64,000 nucleotides of DNA from Argentina anserina (Eukaryota; Streptophyta; Magnoliopsida; Rosales; Rosaceae). Of this stretch, positions 1 to 10,539 are shown in pieces. The position numbers and the translations under genes are program-made. The first letter of the stretch is position 1, and each line of letters opens with the position of its first letter. The notes beneath the pieces are model-generated. The model ran no database searches and was not told where the DNA came from. It saw nothing but the letters and a program-made list of their open reading frames with translations. The stretch spans positions 20,274,001 through 20,338,000 of the forward strand of contig NC_065872.1 in assembly GCF_933775445.1 (NCBI RefSeq), read 5' to 3'.

Positions 1-1
1 A

Positions 2-3000
2 GGAAGAGGCACTGCTTCTTTCATGTTACCTAATGGTACGACTCTTAACGTCGTAGACGCTCTTTATGCGCCGAAGTCTCCCCGCACCTTGCTAAGTTTT
101 AAGGACATACGTGCCAATGATTTTCACCTCGATACTTATGTTGAGAATGGAGAGGAATATCTTTGCGTTACCTCTGAGAAAGCAGGCCATCGCCGCATCT
201 TAGAGAAGATGAAGAGTCTTGGGAATGGTTTGTATCTTACTTCCATTCGGATCTTTGAATCATATGCGGTTGAACGCAACTTTTGTGATTCGGACTCTTA
301 TATGCTTTGGCATGCCCGTCTCGGGCACCCTGGACGTGATATGATGATTAGAATTCTTAAGAATTCACATGGTCATCCATTTTTCAAGTCCCGGAAGCGA
401 TTGGACGATCACCTCACCCGTGCTCCGCACGGTGAGGCCGTGCCGACCCATGCACTGCATGGTGAGGCCGAGCATGCCTCACTCGGCAGCTCCACGGCTT
501 TCATGCCGTCGGTGGCGGCATCCCCCCCTTCACAGGAGCTTGTGATGCCTCCCGTGCTTTCACATGCCTCCATGGCAATTTCGGATGCCCATCGCTCGTT
601 TTGCAAAGCTTGTTCTCTTGCTAAATTTCAAGGAAGTCCTTCTTTTGCTAAGGCTTCAACCGAGAACATTCCATTCTTACAACGTATCCAAGGTGACATT
701 TGTGGACCTATTCAACCAGAATGCAGACCTTTTCGATATTTTATGGTATTGGTTGATGCATCGACGCGTTGGTCACACGTCGCATTGCTATCCACAAGGA
801 ATGCTGCATTTGCTAAGTTATTAGCTGAGATCATCAAACTTCGGGCTCACCACCCCGATTATCCTATCAAATCCATTCGTTTGGATAATGCTGGAGAATT
901 CACCTCCAAAACTTTTGATGATTACTGCATGTCTATTGGGATCGAAGTTGAACATCCCGTTCCTCATGTTCATTCACAGAACGGTCTAGCAGAGGCTACC
1001 ATCAAGCGTATTCAGCTTGTTGCTCGGGCAATGGTTATGGGTACTAACCTGCCGGTCTCTGCGTGGGGATATGCAGTGTTGCATGCAGCGACACTTATTC
1101 GTTTCCGACCCGCGGCTAACCAAGCGTTTAGTGCGTACCAGATGGTAACTGGTTACGAACCCAATATTTCACACTTACGCATCTTTGGTTGCGCCGTTTA
1201 TGTGCCTATTACGCCTCCGCTGCGTACTAAGATGGGTCCTCAGAGACGATTAGGTATCTATGTTGGCTATAATTCCCCAACGATTGTCCGCTACTTAGAA
1301 CCAACCACCGGAGATATCTTTACTACAAGATTTGCAGATTGTCACTTTGATGAGACATGCTTCCCGTCGTTAGGGGGAGATGGGAATGTTATCATTCCAA
1401 ATGAACGTCAGGAATTGACGTGGTGTGTCCCCACTATGTCTCATTATGATCCCCGCACTGCTCAAAGTGAGTTAGAAGTGCAACGCATTATCGACCTCCA
1501 GAAAGTCGCGGATTCGATGCCCGACGGCTTTGTAGATATTGCTAAAGTGACGAGATCAAACATACCCGCTGCGAACGTACCGGCACGGTTGGATGTCCCG
1601 AAATACGGGCGTGGAAGACAAGCTCCTGGACCTAGCAACGTTGGCACCGCCCCTGACAGTGGGACGGAGGCCGACGGCGGCACCACCGTACGCCGTGGTG
1701 TTGCCGGCGCCCCTTGTGGCGACGATGCTGAGATGGCCCGACATGGAGCAGCTTCGGCCTCGGCTCCTCAAAGAAAAAGGGGGAGACCGATAAACTCTAG
1801 GGATTCAAAACCTAGAAAGAAGCGAATGACTAAGGCACAGCGCGTCATCAACGATGAATCACCATCGTATGAAGTTGTCTCTGATTACAGCTATGTCCAT
1901 GAATCAACTCAAGTGTTTCCGTGGGACGCTATGGAACCTTGTTTGATGCCAGAGAACAACGAAATCTCAGTGAACTACACAAGTGAGCAGTCGGTCCGAA
2001 ACCGAGCCACCACATGCATTGATGACGTTTTCGCTTATTCCGTCGCACTTGAGATCATATCTGAAGACGACGTTGAACCTCGCTCTGTAGCTGAATGCAA
2101 ACGCAGAGCAGATTGGCCGAAGTGGAAGGAAGCAATCCAGGCAGAACTTGACTCATTAGCGAAGCGAGAAGTCTTCGGAAAGGTTGAATTGACTCCAAGA
2201 GATGTCAAACATGTTGGACATAAATGGGTCTTCGTTCGTAAGCGTAATGAGATGAACGAGATCGTGCGCTATAAGGCAAGACTCGTGGCGCAAGGATTCT
2301 CACAACGACCTGGTATTGACTATGAAGAGACTTATTCTCCTGTTATGGACATCATTACCTTCCGCTACCTTATTAGTCTGGTAGTGTCCGAAAGACTAAA
2401 CATGCAGCTTATGGATGTGGTCACAGCTTATCTCTATGGGGATCTTGACGCAGAGATATACATGAAAGCTCCTGAGGGACTACCTTTACCTCCATCAAGT
2501 GCCTCCAGACCACGGAGTGCTCATGCAGTCAGATTACGTCGTTCGTTGTACGGGTTAAAGCAATCCGGAAGAATGTGGTACAATCGGTTGCATCAATACT
2601 TGGTGAGAAGGGGTTACAAGAATGATGAACTATGCCCATGTGTGTTCATACGAAAGACAAATTCCGGATTCGTCATCGTTGCGGTCTACGTTGATGACAT
2701 GAACATAATCGGTACTCTTGATGAGATTGAAGAGACCGTGTCTTATCTAAAGTCGGAATTTGAGATGAAAGACCTAGGGAGGACGAAATTATGTCTCGGC
2801 CTTGAGCTTGTGCATAGGGCCGACGGCATCTTGGTGCATCAGTCAAATTACACGCAGAAGATGCTTCGACGTTTCAATATGGATCTATGCAGTCCATTGT
2901 CTACCCCCATGGTCGTCCGAAGTCTAGATATCAAGAAGGATCCCTTCCGTCCTAAAGAGGATAATGAAGACGTTCTTGGTCTTGAAGTTCCATACCTTAG

Positions 3001-3850
3001 TGCGATTGGGGCACTATTGTATCTTGCTCAATGCACTAGACCGGACATATCTTTTGCAGTGAACTTATTGGCTAGATTTAGCTCCGCACCTACGCTACGT
3101 CATTGGAATGGAATCAAGCATTTGTTTCGATACTTGAAAGGTTCCCTTGACATGGGATTGTTCTACCCCTATTGCAGAGAGAACACCGCCACGGTATCTC
3201 CCCACACCACCGCCGTCGCCGACCCCGGCCTTGCCGCCGTACGCCGCAGCGATGCCGCCGGCCGCCATGGCGTGGAGACCGTGCGCGGTGCCGAGAGCAG
3301 CCACCGGTCCCGTGCAGCTCTTTCCCCCGATGCAAAGACTCCAAACAACTTGTTAGTTGGTTATGCCGACGCAGGGTACCTCTCTGACCCTCACAAGGCT
3401 CGTTCTCAAACCGGTTATGTGTTTACCATTGGGAATACGGCGATATCTTGGAGATCCACAAAGCAATCTCTTGTTGCTACTTCTTCGAATCACGCGGAGA
3501 TCATCGCTCTCCATGAAGCAGTGAAAGAATGTGTTTGGCTACGATCACTTGTTCGCCATATTCGTGATTCTTGTGGATTAGTCTCTACAACTGATCAACC
3601 TACGTGCATTTATGAAGACAATGCTGCTTGCATAGAGCAGACAAAGTTAGGTTTCATCAAGGGAGACAACACCAAGCATATTTCGCCTAAGTTCTTCTAC
3701 AATGTTCAACAACAGAAGTTCTTGAATGTTCAGATCAATCAAGTGAGTTCAGAATCCAATGTTGCGGATTTGTTCACCAAGTCTTTGCCTAAATCTACTT
3801 TTGTGAAACATGTGAAGAGCATTGGCATGCGTCGTTTATCGGAACACTAG
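2..3850 (+). CDS. Ty1/copia retrotransposon Pol polyprotein, 5'-truncated by the window edge
   Basis: One unbroken frame runs in from the window edge, so the ATG at 23 is internal. Domains in order (numbered from that Met): GAG-pre-integrase with HARLGHPG near residue 96; integrase core with the acidic residues in GDICGP, RLDNAGEF and QNGLAEA; reverse transcriptase with VTAYLYGDLDAEIYM and the YVDDMN active site; RNase H with YADAGYLSD and the YEDNAAC segment. The protein copies element RNA to DNA and integrates it. No stop or frameshift is present, so this copy may be young or still active. Odd: three GC-rich, Ala/Arg/Pro/His-rich stretches interrupt the normal domain spacing, one of them inside the integrase HHCC zinc finger. 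Family assignment is firm; activity is inference. Confidence 0.95.
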   Translation, partial: GRGTASFMLPNGTTLNVVDALYAPKSPRTLLSFKDIRANDFHLDTYVENGEEYLCVTSEKAGHRRILEKMKSLGNGLYLTSIRIFESYAVERNFCDSDSYMLWHARLGHPGRDMMIRILKNSHGHPFFKSRKRLDDHLTRAPHGEAVPTHALHGEAEHASLGSSTAFMPSVAASPPSQELVMPPVLSHASMAISDAHRSFCKACSLAKFQGSPSFAKASTENIPFLQRIQGDICGPIQPECRPFRYFMVLVDASTRWSHVALLSTRNAAFAKLLAEIIKLRAHHPDYPIKSIRLDNAGEFTSKTFDDYCMSIGIEVEHPVPHVHSQNGLAEATIKRIQLVARAMVMGTNLPVSAWGYAVLHAATLIRFRPAANQAFSAYQMVTGYEPNISHLRIFGCAVYVPITPPLRTKMGPQRRLGIYVGYNSPTIVRYLEPTTGDIFTTRFADCHFDETCFPSLGGDGNVIIPNERQELTWCVPTMSHYDPRTAQSELEVQRIIDLQKVADSMPDGFVDIAKVTRSNIPAANVPARLDVPKYGRGRQAPGPSNVGTAPDSGTEADGGTTVRRGVAGAPCGDDAEMARHGAASASAPQRKRGRPINSRDSKPRKKRMTKAQRVINDESPSYEVVSDYSYVHESTQVFPWDAMEPCLMPENNEISVNYTSEQSVRNRATTCIDDVFAYSVALEIISEDDVEPRSVAECKRRADWPKWKEAIQAELDSLAKREVFGKVELTPRDVKHVGHKWVFVRKRNEMNEIVRYKARLVAQGFSQRPGIDYEETYSPVMDIITFRYLISLVVSERLNMQLMDVVTAYLYGDLDAEIYMKAPEGLPLPPSSASRPRSAHAVRLRRSLYGLKQSGRMWYNRLHQYLVRRGYKNDELCPCVFIRKTNSGFVIVAVYVDDMNIIGTLDEIEETVSYLKSEFEMKDLGRTKLCLGLELVHRADGILVHQSNYTQKMLRRFNMDLCSPLSTPMVVRSLDIKKDPFRPKEDNEDVLGLEVPYLSAIGALLYLAQCTRPDISFAVNLLARFSSAPTLRHWNGIKHLFRYLKGSLDMGLFYPYCRENTATVSPHTTAVADPGLAAVRRSDAAGRHGVETVRGAESSHRSRAALSPDAKTPNNLLVGYADAGYLSDPHKARSQTGYVFTIGNTAISWRSTKQSLVATSSNHAEIIALHEAVKECVWLRSLVRHIRDSCGLVSTTDQPTCIYEDNAACIEQTKLGFIKGDNTKHISPKFFYNVQQQKFLNVQINQVSSESNVADLFTKSLPKSTFVKHVKSIGMRRLSEH

Positions 3851-4027
3851 AGTTTGGTAGACTTCAGGGGGAGTCTACATAACATGTTAAGATCCTTAAG
3901 TAGTTGGTGCGTTGTGCTCTTTTTCCCTTCGATCAAGCTTTTGTTTTACCCAAGAGGTTTTTGTTTTGCTTGACAAGGTTTTTACCGAGGTAACGATGTG
4001 TGCACCATGCAACCTAGGCATGCGACA

Positions 4028-4037
4028 CAAGGGGGAG
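4028..4037 (+). other. Polypurine tract of the copia element
   Basis: The run AAGGGGGAG lies directly against the LTR start, as expected for the plus-strand primer of a Ty1/copia element. A similar purine run occurs at about 3867-3873, just after the pol stop codon. Confidence 0.75.
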
Positions 4038-4222
4038 TGTTCCGGGAGAATTACTATTCTACCCTTGTGTGTGTCTTAGCCTAATAGGTTTCCTGTTAGG
4101 AGATAGATTAGCATCTCCGTAGTAGATTAGGACTCCGAATCCTACGGGATTGTGGTGTTGTAAATGCATATATATAGGCCCCCATATCATTCAATAATAT
4201 ACAAGTATTTCATCCTTAAACA
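4038..4222 (+). repeat. 3' LTR of the copia element
   Basis: The segment starts TGTT and ends AACA, a 4-base terminal inverted repeat with the canonical TG...CA ends. It follows the polypurine tract, and its U3/R-like interior contains a TATATATA box near 4168. At 185 bases it is short for a copia LTR. The 5' LTR lies outside the window, so neither LTR identity nor the target-site duplication can be checked. Confidence 0.75.
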
Positions 4223-4509
4223 ATATACAAATTTTCAGTCAATTTAGTGATCGTTTAGATATCAAATGAATGAACGAACCAAAAAGGTCAATCATGAAAC
4301 ATAAACAGTTCAAATTTATATTGAGTAAATCACATTTAAACTTAATTTCTTAACGATTGCCAATTTTAACAAAATTTTAAAGTGATGATCTACTCATATA
4401 TATCTATAATCTAAACGGTCGAGATTCGAATATGAAATCGAAAAGTGGGTGAAACGAGAGTTACAAAATTTAATTATTTAGGCGAATTTTCTACTTAACA
4501 AAAGAAAAA

Positions 4510-5061
4510 CCTAGTCTTTTTCTGTCCATATCTTCTTCTGCAGTCGGTAACTTCATCAGTCTTTTCACTCGGCGTTCTCCATTTTTTGTTCCTCTCTCGG
4601 CTTTGGGTCTGGACCCAGGAGCTCCCCCTCATCTACATCGTTGCATTATAGTCTCCTTATGTTCTTCAACTTTCGGTACGTTTCATCTATCATCTGTCTC
4701 TCTACTTCTCAGTTTCTTAACTCAAATTTGGCGTCTAATTGGGATTGGGTTATCTCATTTCTGGGTTTGGTATATCGTGTTTTCTTCATTCACTTGTCAA
4801 TAAGATCGAAACTTGAATTGGAGATTCTAATCTACCGCAATGAATTAGCCCCCCAAATCTGGGTTTTATTTAACTAGTTTGTTCTGTTTGGAAGAATAAA
4901 CGTTTAGGGTATGTGTGTAAACGTTTACTGAGTTATTGTTTTCATTGCTGAATTGTTATCAAGATGCAATTTTTACATTGAGAATTGCAATGCTGTTCTC
5001 ACCCATATGAGGGTTGTACTGAGTTCATGTGCTGCTTTCCTGTTTGTAGGTGAAAGCAAAT
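4510..5061 (+). other. Probable 5' UTR and leader intron of the mS23-like copy
   Basis: A C/T-rich leader (about 4510-4675) is followed by a possible donor GTACGT at 4676 and, about 370 bases on, by TGTTTGTAG at 5041-5049 just before the ATG at 5062. This fits an intron in the 5' UTR of the copied gene. It is inferred from splice signals only. Confidence 0.4.
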
Positions 5062-5990
5062 ATGTTGTTCATGAAAGGAGATTTGCTTACGAAAACCCGA
5101 AAGCTGGTCAAGGGCTTGGCCAAGGCTGAGCCTGTTTAGTACAAGGCCATGGAACAGTTTGTCCCTCTCTTTGTTACACTATTTTCTGATTCTTGAAGCC
5201 TTGCATTTTGTGTATTTATTCTTGAATGTTTTGGACTTTTCAGAACACCACCTCCGACATTTCCTCGTGCGGATGCAATTCAGAGGATCACTCTCCCAGA
5301 GGATGTTTACGTAAAAAAGTTTTTCCAGAGGCATCCAGATTCCATATGTGAAAACGCAATCAAGTATGGTTTTTCTGTTAAGAAGCATTGGTTTTGATAT
5401 CGTGTCTTCATTTCATGTACTGCCCTATCGGTGGTGACAGTATATAAGTTGTGTCCTCATAAATTATAATAGGGTGCTATGTGGATGATTGGCTTGAGTG
5501 GTAATTTTAGAAATTACTGCTCATATTAAATTTACTCAGGCATTATGTTTGAACAGGTTTTCTGCTTTTGATCATCCTCCGGCCCGCATATTTGGTCTGC
5601 GGGTACTTGAGTTGAAGGAGCTGGGGGTTTCAGAAGAGCAAGCCATGGTGGTAGCTGATGTATGTATCTGGTTTTCCTATCCTTGAATATATGCTCCTCT
5701 TAAGTTGCTTCTGACTCTTGTTTCCTGTTTCTTCTAGACCGAATACCGAGCAGAGAGAAAGGCAAAGAAGAAGGCATATGCCGAGTTGAAGCAAATTGCA
5801 CGTCAACAAGGAAAGAAACCGCCTCCCAACCCATATCCTAGTGCTATAAAGGAGATACAAGCTCTGGAGAGGAAGCATGTCTGATCGTTTTTACAATCCG
5901 AGGATTCGCCAGATATTAAGGAAACTGCAAGATGAAAAAGCAATCGAGGATCAGGACAGAATGAGAGCGGGTTGGGCTGGTGGCGTGATA
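5062..5990 (+). pseudogene. mS23-type mitochondrial ribosomal protein, broken copy with introns
   Basis: Four exon-like blocks encode a plant mitochondrial small-subunit ribosomal protein of the mS23 type (labelled 28S ribosomal S34/S23 in some plant annotations). Exon 1 at 5062 reads MLFMKGDLLTKTRKLVKG. Exon 2 near 5244-5362 carries PPPTFPRAD and LPEDVYVKKFF. Exon 3 near 5557-5659 carries PPARIFGLRVLELKELGVS. Exon 4 near 5739-5990 carries KKPPPNPYPSAIKEIQ and DRFYNPRIR. It is broken twice. Codon 26 (5137-5139) is TAG where the family has Trp (EPVW). At about 5881 the frame shifts between KHV and SDRFYNP, consistent with loss of two bases. The exon 1 donor also looks lost. Retained introns mean a DNA-level duplicate, not a processed copy. 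Family recognition is from memory of the protein. Confidence 0.8.
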
Positions 5991-5999
5991 AGAGCAAAA

Positions 6000-6729
6000 A
6001 ATGTGACGTTCTTAATGTATATATGTCATATTCTTATGTTTTGTTACTTTTTATTTAGTTGTTTTAGATTCATATTTGTTATTTGTATGTTTTAGTAGAG
6101 CTATGCCGAATTTAGATGTTTTGATGATGAAATTGTGCTAAGTGTTAGAAATCTCTATTGAGCTATGATTCTTTACTCGATTAGGATTTTACTTTTCTAT
6201 TTTCATTCCTTCTTATTCCTTAATTGTCGAAATCTTTTCAGGAAAGACAAGTCATATTTGGATAAGGAGTAGTGATGCCGTGATGCATTCCTACTGAGAC
6301 AAGGAGATCATGTCCGAGTTGGATAAGGAGAGAAGAGGTCGGCCTAGTTATTTCCTAGTTGAAGGAGAGATGTCTTGCAGCTTTTAATTGTTTCCTAATT
6401 GAATTTGGTTTCCTACTGTGGAGCTGGGTTCCGAGGCTCCGCCAATTTTGTAGTAATATTTCCTTATGACTTCCGAGATTTAGTTCGACACGAATGGAAA
6501 TTATTGACCTCTCCGTCGATTTATTTTGTTTGTAAAATAAATCCATCTCCTCTGCAATCACTAGAAACATCTTTATTGGTTTCTCTAGATTAACATTCCG
6601 GTGCAATACCAGCATCGTTCTAGATTCAAAAAAAATTGGTTCTCTGCTAGCTGGTGTCGGTGACGGAGCATCTTGGTGAGGCGCCAATACTACATTTTGG
6701 AGAACCCAGAAATCAGAGGCATGGTTGCT
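6000..6729. other. No gene seen; possible degenerate LTR-like DNA
   Basis: AT-rich DNA. Between about 6240 and 6640 repeated short motifs around TTGGATAAGGAG and TTTCCTA resemble the tail of an old LTR, but I could not place ends or a duplication. The minus-strand open frame at 6355-6687 has no recognisable domain. Confidence 0.3.
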
Positions 6730-8627
6730 TGATAGAGCGTTTTGTTAGAACGTCTATAAAATACCCTGAAAAACATCATCGTTAGTATAGAATAAGCAGG
6801 GATCGTTCAGTCCGGGGAATCAAAAGGGCCTCAACACTTATCATGTTATTGGGGGATTTGATTTGGATTCTAAAACTACAACTTAAAATGAATCCTAAAT
6901 TACTTATATACAATTGATCAACCATTCATCACATAGACAAAACACGAATTTCACTCAAGAAACATGTATGACACGCATAGAACAACATATAGGCAGCGGC
7001 TTATTTTGATTCTTTCTAAGTCCATTTCAATTCCAATTCTAATTAGAGTCCGAAGCGGTTCATCTAATCGTTAAGACTTCTTAGTTATTTAGAATCAACG
7101 AAGCGTTCAATCCTAAACATATGCTAACAAGAGTTCAACATAACGAAGCGTTCTAGTTAAACAACAAAGTAGCACATAAGCACATTAAATCGAATTGGAA
7201 ACATGTTACACAAGCATGGCGTCACTCATCTTGATTAAGCATGCAAATTCCTAGAACTATCATAGCCCTATATAAGTATCCATAATTGAAACACGAAGCG
7301 CATATTCAATCGAAGAACACTTTGGTGAATGAAATCGCAACCCTAGGAGAACCATGGCCTTGGCTTCCTCAAGCATTGATTTAGATGTACAAGTTCAAGG
7401 AACAAATCGAAATAAAACCTAAAAACAATTCGGAAACATACTGCCCATAATCATCTAACACGTCAAACATACATATTTCAATGAATTCATACAATCAAAA
7501 CATAAAACCAAAGAACTCTGAATTTATGTTCTTCATATATAAAACCGAAAATCACATCCAAGAATTCATACAATGAAATCGAAAATTGCAGAAAACCAAA
7601 AGAAAAATTACAAGACATGGATGAATCACACTTTAGAAACCTTCTAGGATTCGGCAAGAATGGATTCGGATTTGGATTAGGAGGAAGATGAGCACGGTTT
7701 TGTGGTGATGGATGAAGATTTTGTGGCTTGAATTTTCTGGATGTGTTTGGGCAGCAATTCGGCTGTGTTTGTGGGAGAATGGAGATGAAAAATATGAAGG
7801 GAGGCCGAGCTATATATAGAGGAAGGATGAGAGGAGGCTGCTAGGGTTTAGGATGGGCTGATCCATGTATGCACGGCTGGGATTTCTTCTCCTTAATTGG
7901 ATCGAATGGCTCTCCTTGTTTTCCTTGTAGAACAAGCTCTTATCTCTTTGATTCTCTCATGGGCTGCACGGCATGGGCTCCTTTTAGTTGCTGAATTGAT
8001 AAGGCACGGCTGAACACCTCTTCCCCTTGTATAACTTGGATTTGAACTCCTTCTTTATCTCTTTGAATTATCTCTTCAATTCTGAAATTAAGAAAAGAAA
8101 ATCAATAGTAAGAGATAATGTATTTCGAAAATCATGTCCTAATCTAGACATTAGTTGTCTTAAAAAGACACATGTAATAGATGAGCTCAACTAGATTAGG
8201 AAAGTTTCTAATTTGCAAAAAGGAAACTTACTAGAATAAGTAAGTTACTAGAACAAGGAAGTTCATTTAGGAAAGTTTCGTAATAAGAGTTTGAGTTCAA
8301 GTAGGACTTTCCAAAATGGTACGTTTCCTAGTCTAACAAGGATTCCTAATGCAAACATGACTCTCAAGATATCGCCAATGCGACCAAAACGTAGAAAGAT
8401 GAAGACTCCTAATTCAACTAGGTTTCCTAGTCCTATAAGGATTCCTACTCAAACTAGGACTCTAGACCAATTCTTCGTTTTAAACTCGTTTAAGCACAAA
8501 AACACATCCATAACCATCCAAGACTCCTATTGTGACTCAATGACTCGATATTACAACAATAAGGGTTAAGCAAAGTACAAATGGAGGTAAAAACATATTA
8601 AGAACGTAGCACAAAGTGCTCCTATCA
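6730..8627 (-). repeat. Long LTR (about 1.9 kb), reverse-oriented copy A
   Basis: On the minus strand this begins TGATAGGAGCACTTTGTGC (8627 downward) and ends CGCTCTATCA (at 6730), with TG...CA termini. The same ends occur in copy B at 14456-16162. The minus-strand U5-like end contains CGGACTGAACGATCC and CTATACTAACGATGATG, shared with copy B. Upstream on the minus strand (8628-8640) is a purine-rich GTGTGGGGTAG, as expected for the polypurine tract of a 3' LTR. So this looks like a 3' LTR with part of its internal region to the right. The five bases outside the two ends differ, which fits that reading. Confidence 0.75.
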
Positions 8628-9290
8628 ACTACCCCACACTTGGCTTTTGCTAGTCCCTTAGCAAAACAAAACAAAACAACACAAAACACTATTGCCCCTA
8701 AATGATTGTCTCAGAATCTCAAAACACATAGCTTTCAAGTTTAAGCATTTGAATGTAAGCACATAAATTCCAAGTTTCATAAACATGTTTCATAGTATGA
8801 ATAAGTAAGAAATGAGACAATAGGCACATCACATGTTTAGTCAATCCAATCCTCCTCACAAGGCATACTCTCTTCTTTTCACTCAGATTCATGGTTATGA
8901 TTCACACACAAGTATATGCAAGAGAAAGGATAATAAAGCATCAAATAGCCTGCATATTTCATCAAATGAAAGCACTTTGTGAATAACAAAAGGAAAACCT
9001 CATTTAACAACTAAGTGCACAAATGGACCAAAACCATATGCTCAACTCTTGTGATCGTCTCCACAAACCAAGATTTGCTCATTTTAAGAATCATTAGGAT
9101 CATTTGATAAGGGTGAATGGTTAGGCTTAGCTAAAGGCATGGAATATCAAGGAATCACAAAGGTAATCCTATAGACTTAGTAGAGTAAACACCATCCTTA
9201 TGACACCACACACCATCAATGGCCAAATATAACAAGTTGGATTTGGAGTACACGAATCAAAGTTCATATCAAATAAGATTTCAGTTTCTC
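8628..9290 (-). mobile_element. Internal 3' non-coding part of the LTR element of copy A
   Basis: Sequence adjacent to the polypurine side of the copy A LTR. It has no open frame. It contains the A/C-rich stretch at 8660-8690 and is AT-rich throughout, as is common in the 3' internal region of large-LTR elements. The right limit is uncertain; a different LTR-like segment starts near 9300. Confidence 0.4.
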
Positions 9291-10335
9291 AATCTGATTC
9301 TATCTTTTATTTGGGACGGCAAGGCTATGTTTTGACTCATATATATAGAGGCAGGACCTCATTGTTCAAGCATCATCAACCTTGCGTACATACTAGCCAA
9401 AGCTCTACCGAATTTCATACTCACAATTCCAAGAAATCCTAAAACTGATTCCATCATTCTTCCATCATCCCTAATTTCGAAGCACGCTTGTGAATATGCT
9501 CCATTCCCTTAGAAAGTCACAGTTACACCTTGTAGGATCGCTTGATTGATAAAGTGTAACCATAATTCTCTCTTTGTTAATTTCGGTTTTTGGTTTTTCT
9601 TGTTCTTGGTTGTATGCAATTTATGCATTGTAAACTTGTTTCGATTTTGTCTATGAAATAGCTACTTGATTCGATTTATATAAAGTTGCGATTTCAAGTT
9701 TCGGTTTTATGAATTTATGTTTATGCCGTGATCTATTCTTGTGTGATTTCGAGAGTATCCATATGTTATGTATACGCTTGTAGCATGATATTTAAGTAGT
9801 TGGATTAAAGACTTATGTTATGAACATGTTTATCTTTTCTATGTAAGTTTCGAAATTGCATGATTGTTGGTTAAATAAGTGACATGCTTAATGAATTCAA
9901 TGTGCATGGCATTGGAATTACATAGTATGATGAGTATGTTAGATTTCGATTAAGACCGTGTGGGGTCGATTGTGCTAAGTGTCTACGTCTTTAGGTTACT
10001 GCTTAGAATCCTAATTGCATAATCCAACCTTAGTTATCTATGATAGTGTCTCGGCCTGAGTCTTAGAGGAGGACTAGAACTTGTTTTGTTATCTTTATAT
10101 GAATTGTTTTGGTGATGGTTTGTGTAAGTGTTGATCGATCACATGTATACATTAGTTTAGGTTTTATTTTCTGTTTTTATACCGATCCAAATCTATATCA
10201 AAACTCTTATCCTTTTGTGAATTCGTTGTTAAATGTTTGTGATTCTATGCCCTGGTGGATCCCCGATTTGTGAACGATACCCTCTTGCTCTATAATACTA
10301 ACGATGCTTGCATGATTAATATTGATGTTAAGTAA
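9290..10335 (+). repeat. LTR-like right half (R-U5) in plus orientation
   Basis: A TATA-like run (CATATATATAGAGG near 9338) is followed by about 970 bases. The end carries GAACGATACCC and CTATAATACTAACGATG, like the U5 ends of copies A and B (CTATACTAACGATG). It is therefore probably a piece of a related LTR lying next to the reverse-oriented element. The left edge was not found. Confidence 0.4.
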
Positions 10336-10539
10336 TCGAATCAATCATGGCGGGGCAATAATGGTGGGGGTCGGGGTGGTGGATTTGGTGGCGGTAGTGG
10401 TGGATTTGGTGGTGGTGGTTTTGATGGCGGTGCTGGTGGTTGGAGTAGCAGTGGTGCCGGTGGTGGTGGTTTGGGAAGCAGTGGCGGAGGCAGTGGTGGA
10501 TGGGGTGGCGGTCATAGTGGTGGTGTGGGTGGTGTGTAA
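10336..10539 (+). pseudogene. Glycine-rich protein C-terminal remnant
   Basis: In this frame the DNA reads SNQSWRGNNGGGRGGGFGGG, then about 45 more residues of Gly/Ser with Trp, Phe and His, and stops at TAA (10537-10539). The frame is closed just upstream by TAA at 10333. The Gly-rich frame is the meaningful one; the overlapping Val-rich and Thr-rich frames come from the GGT repeat. It follows retroelement DNA directly, so it is probably the 3' end of a gene whose 5' part was displaced. No family can be named from low-complexity sequence. Confidence 0.45.

Noticed and set aside
3095..3387. Several overlapping frames in the third GC-rich segment of the copia element
   Set aside because: High GC removes stop codons by chance; the pol frame through the segment is the one continuous with both flanking domains.
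6355..6687. 110-residue minus-strand open frame as a gag fragment
   Set aside because: No zinc knuckle or other gag motif; it is probably a chance frame in an old LTR-like region.
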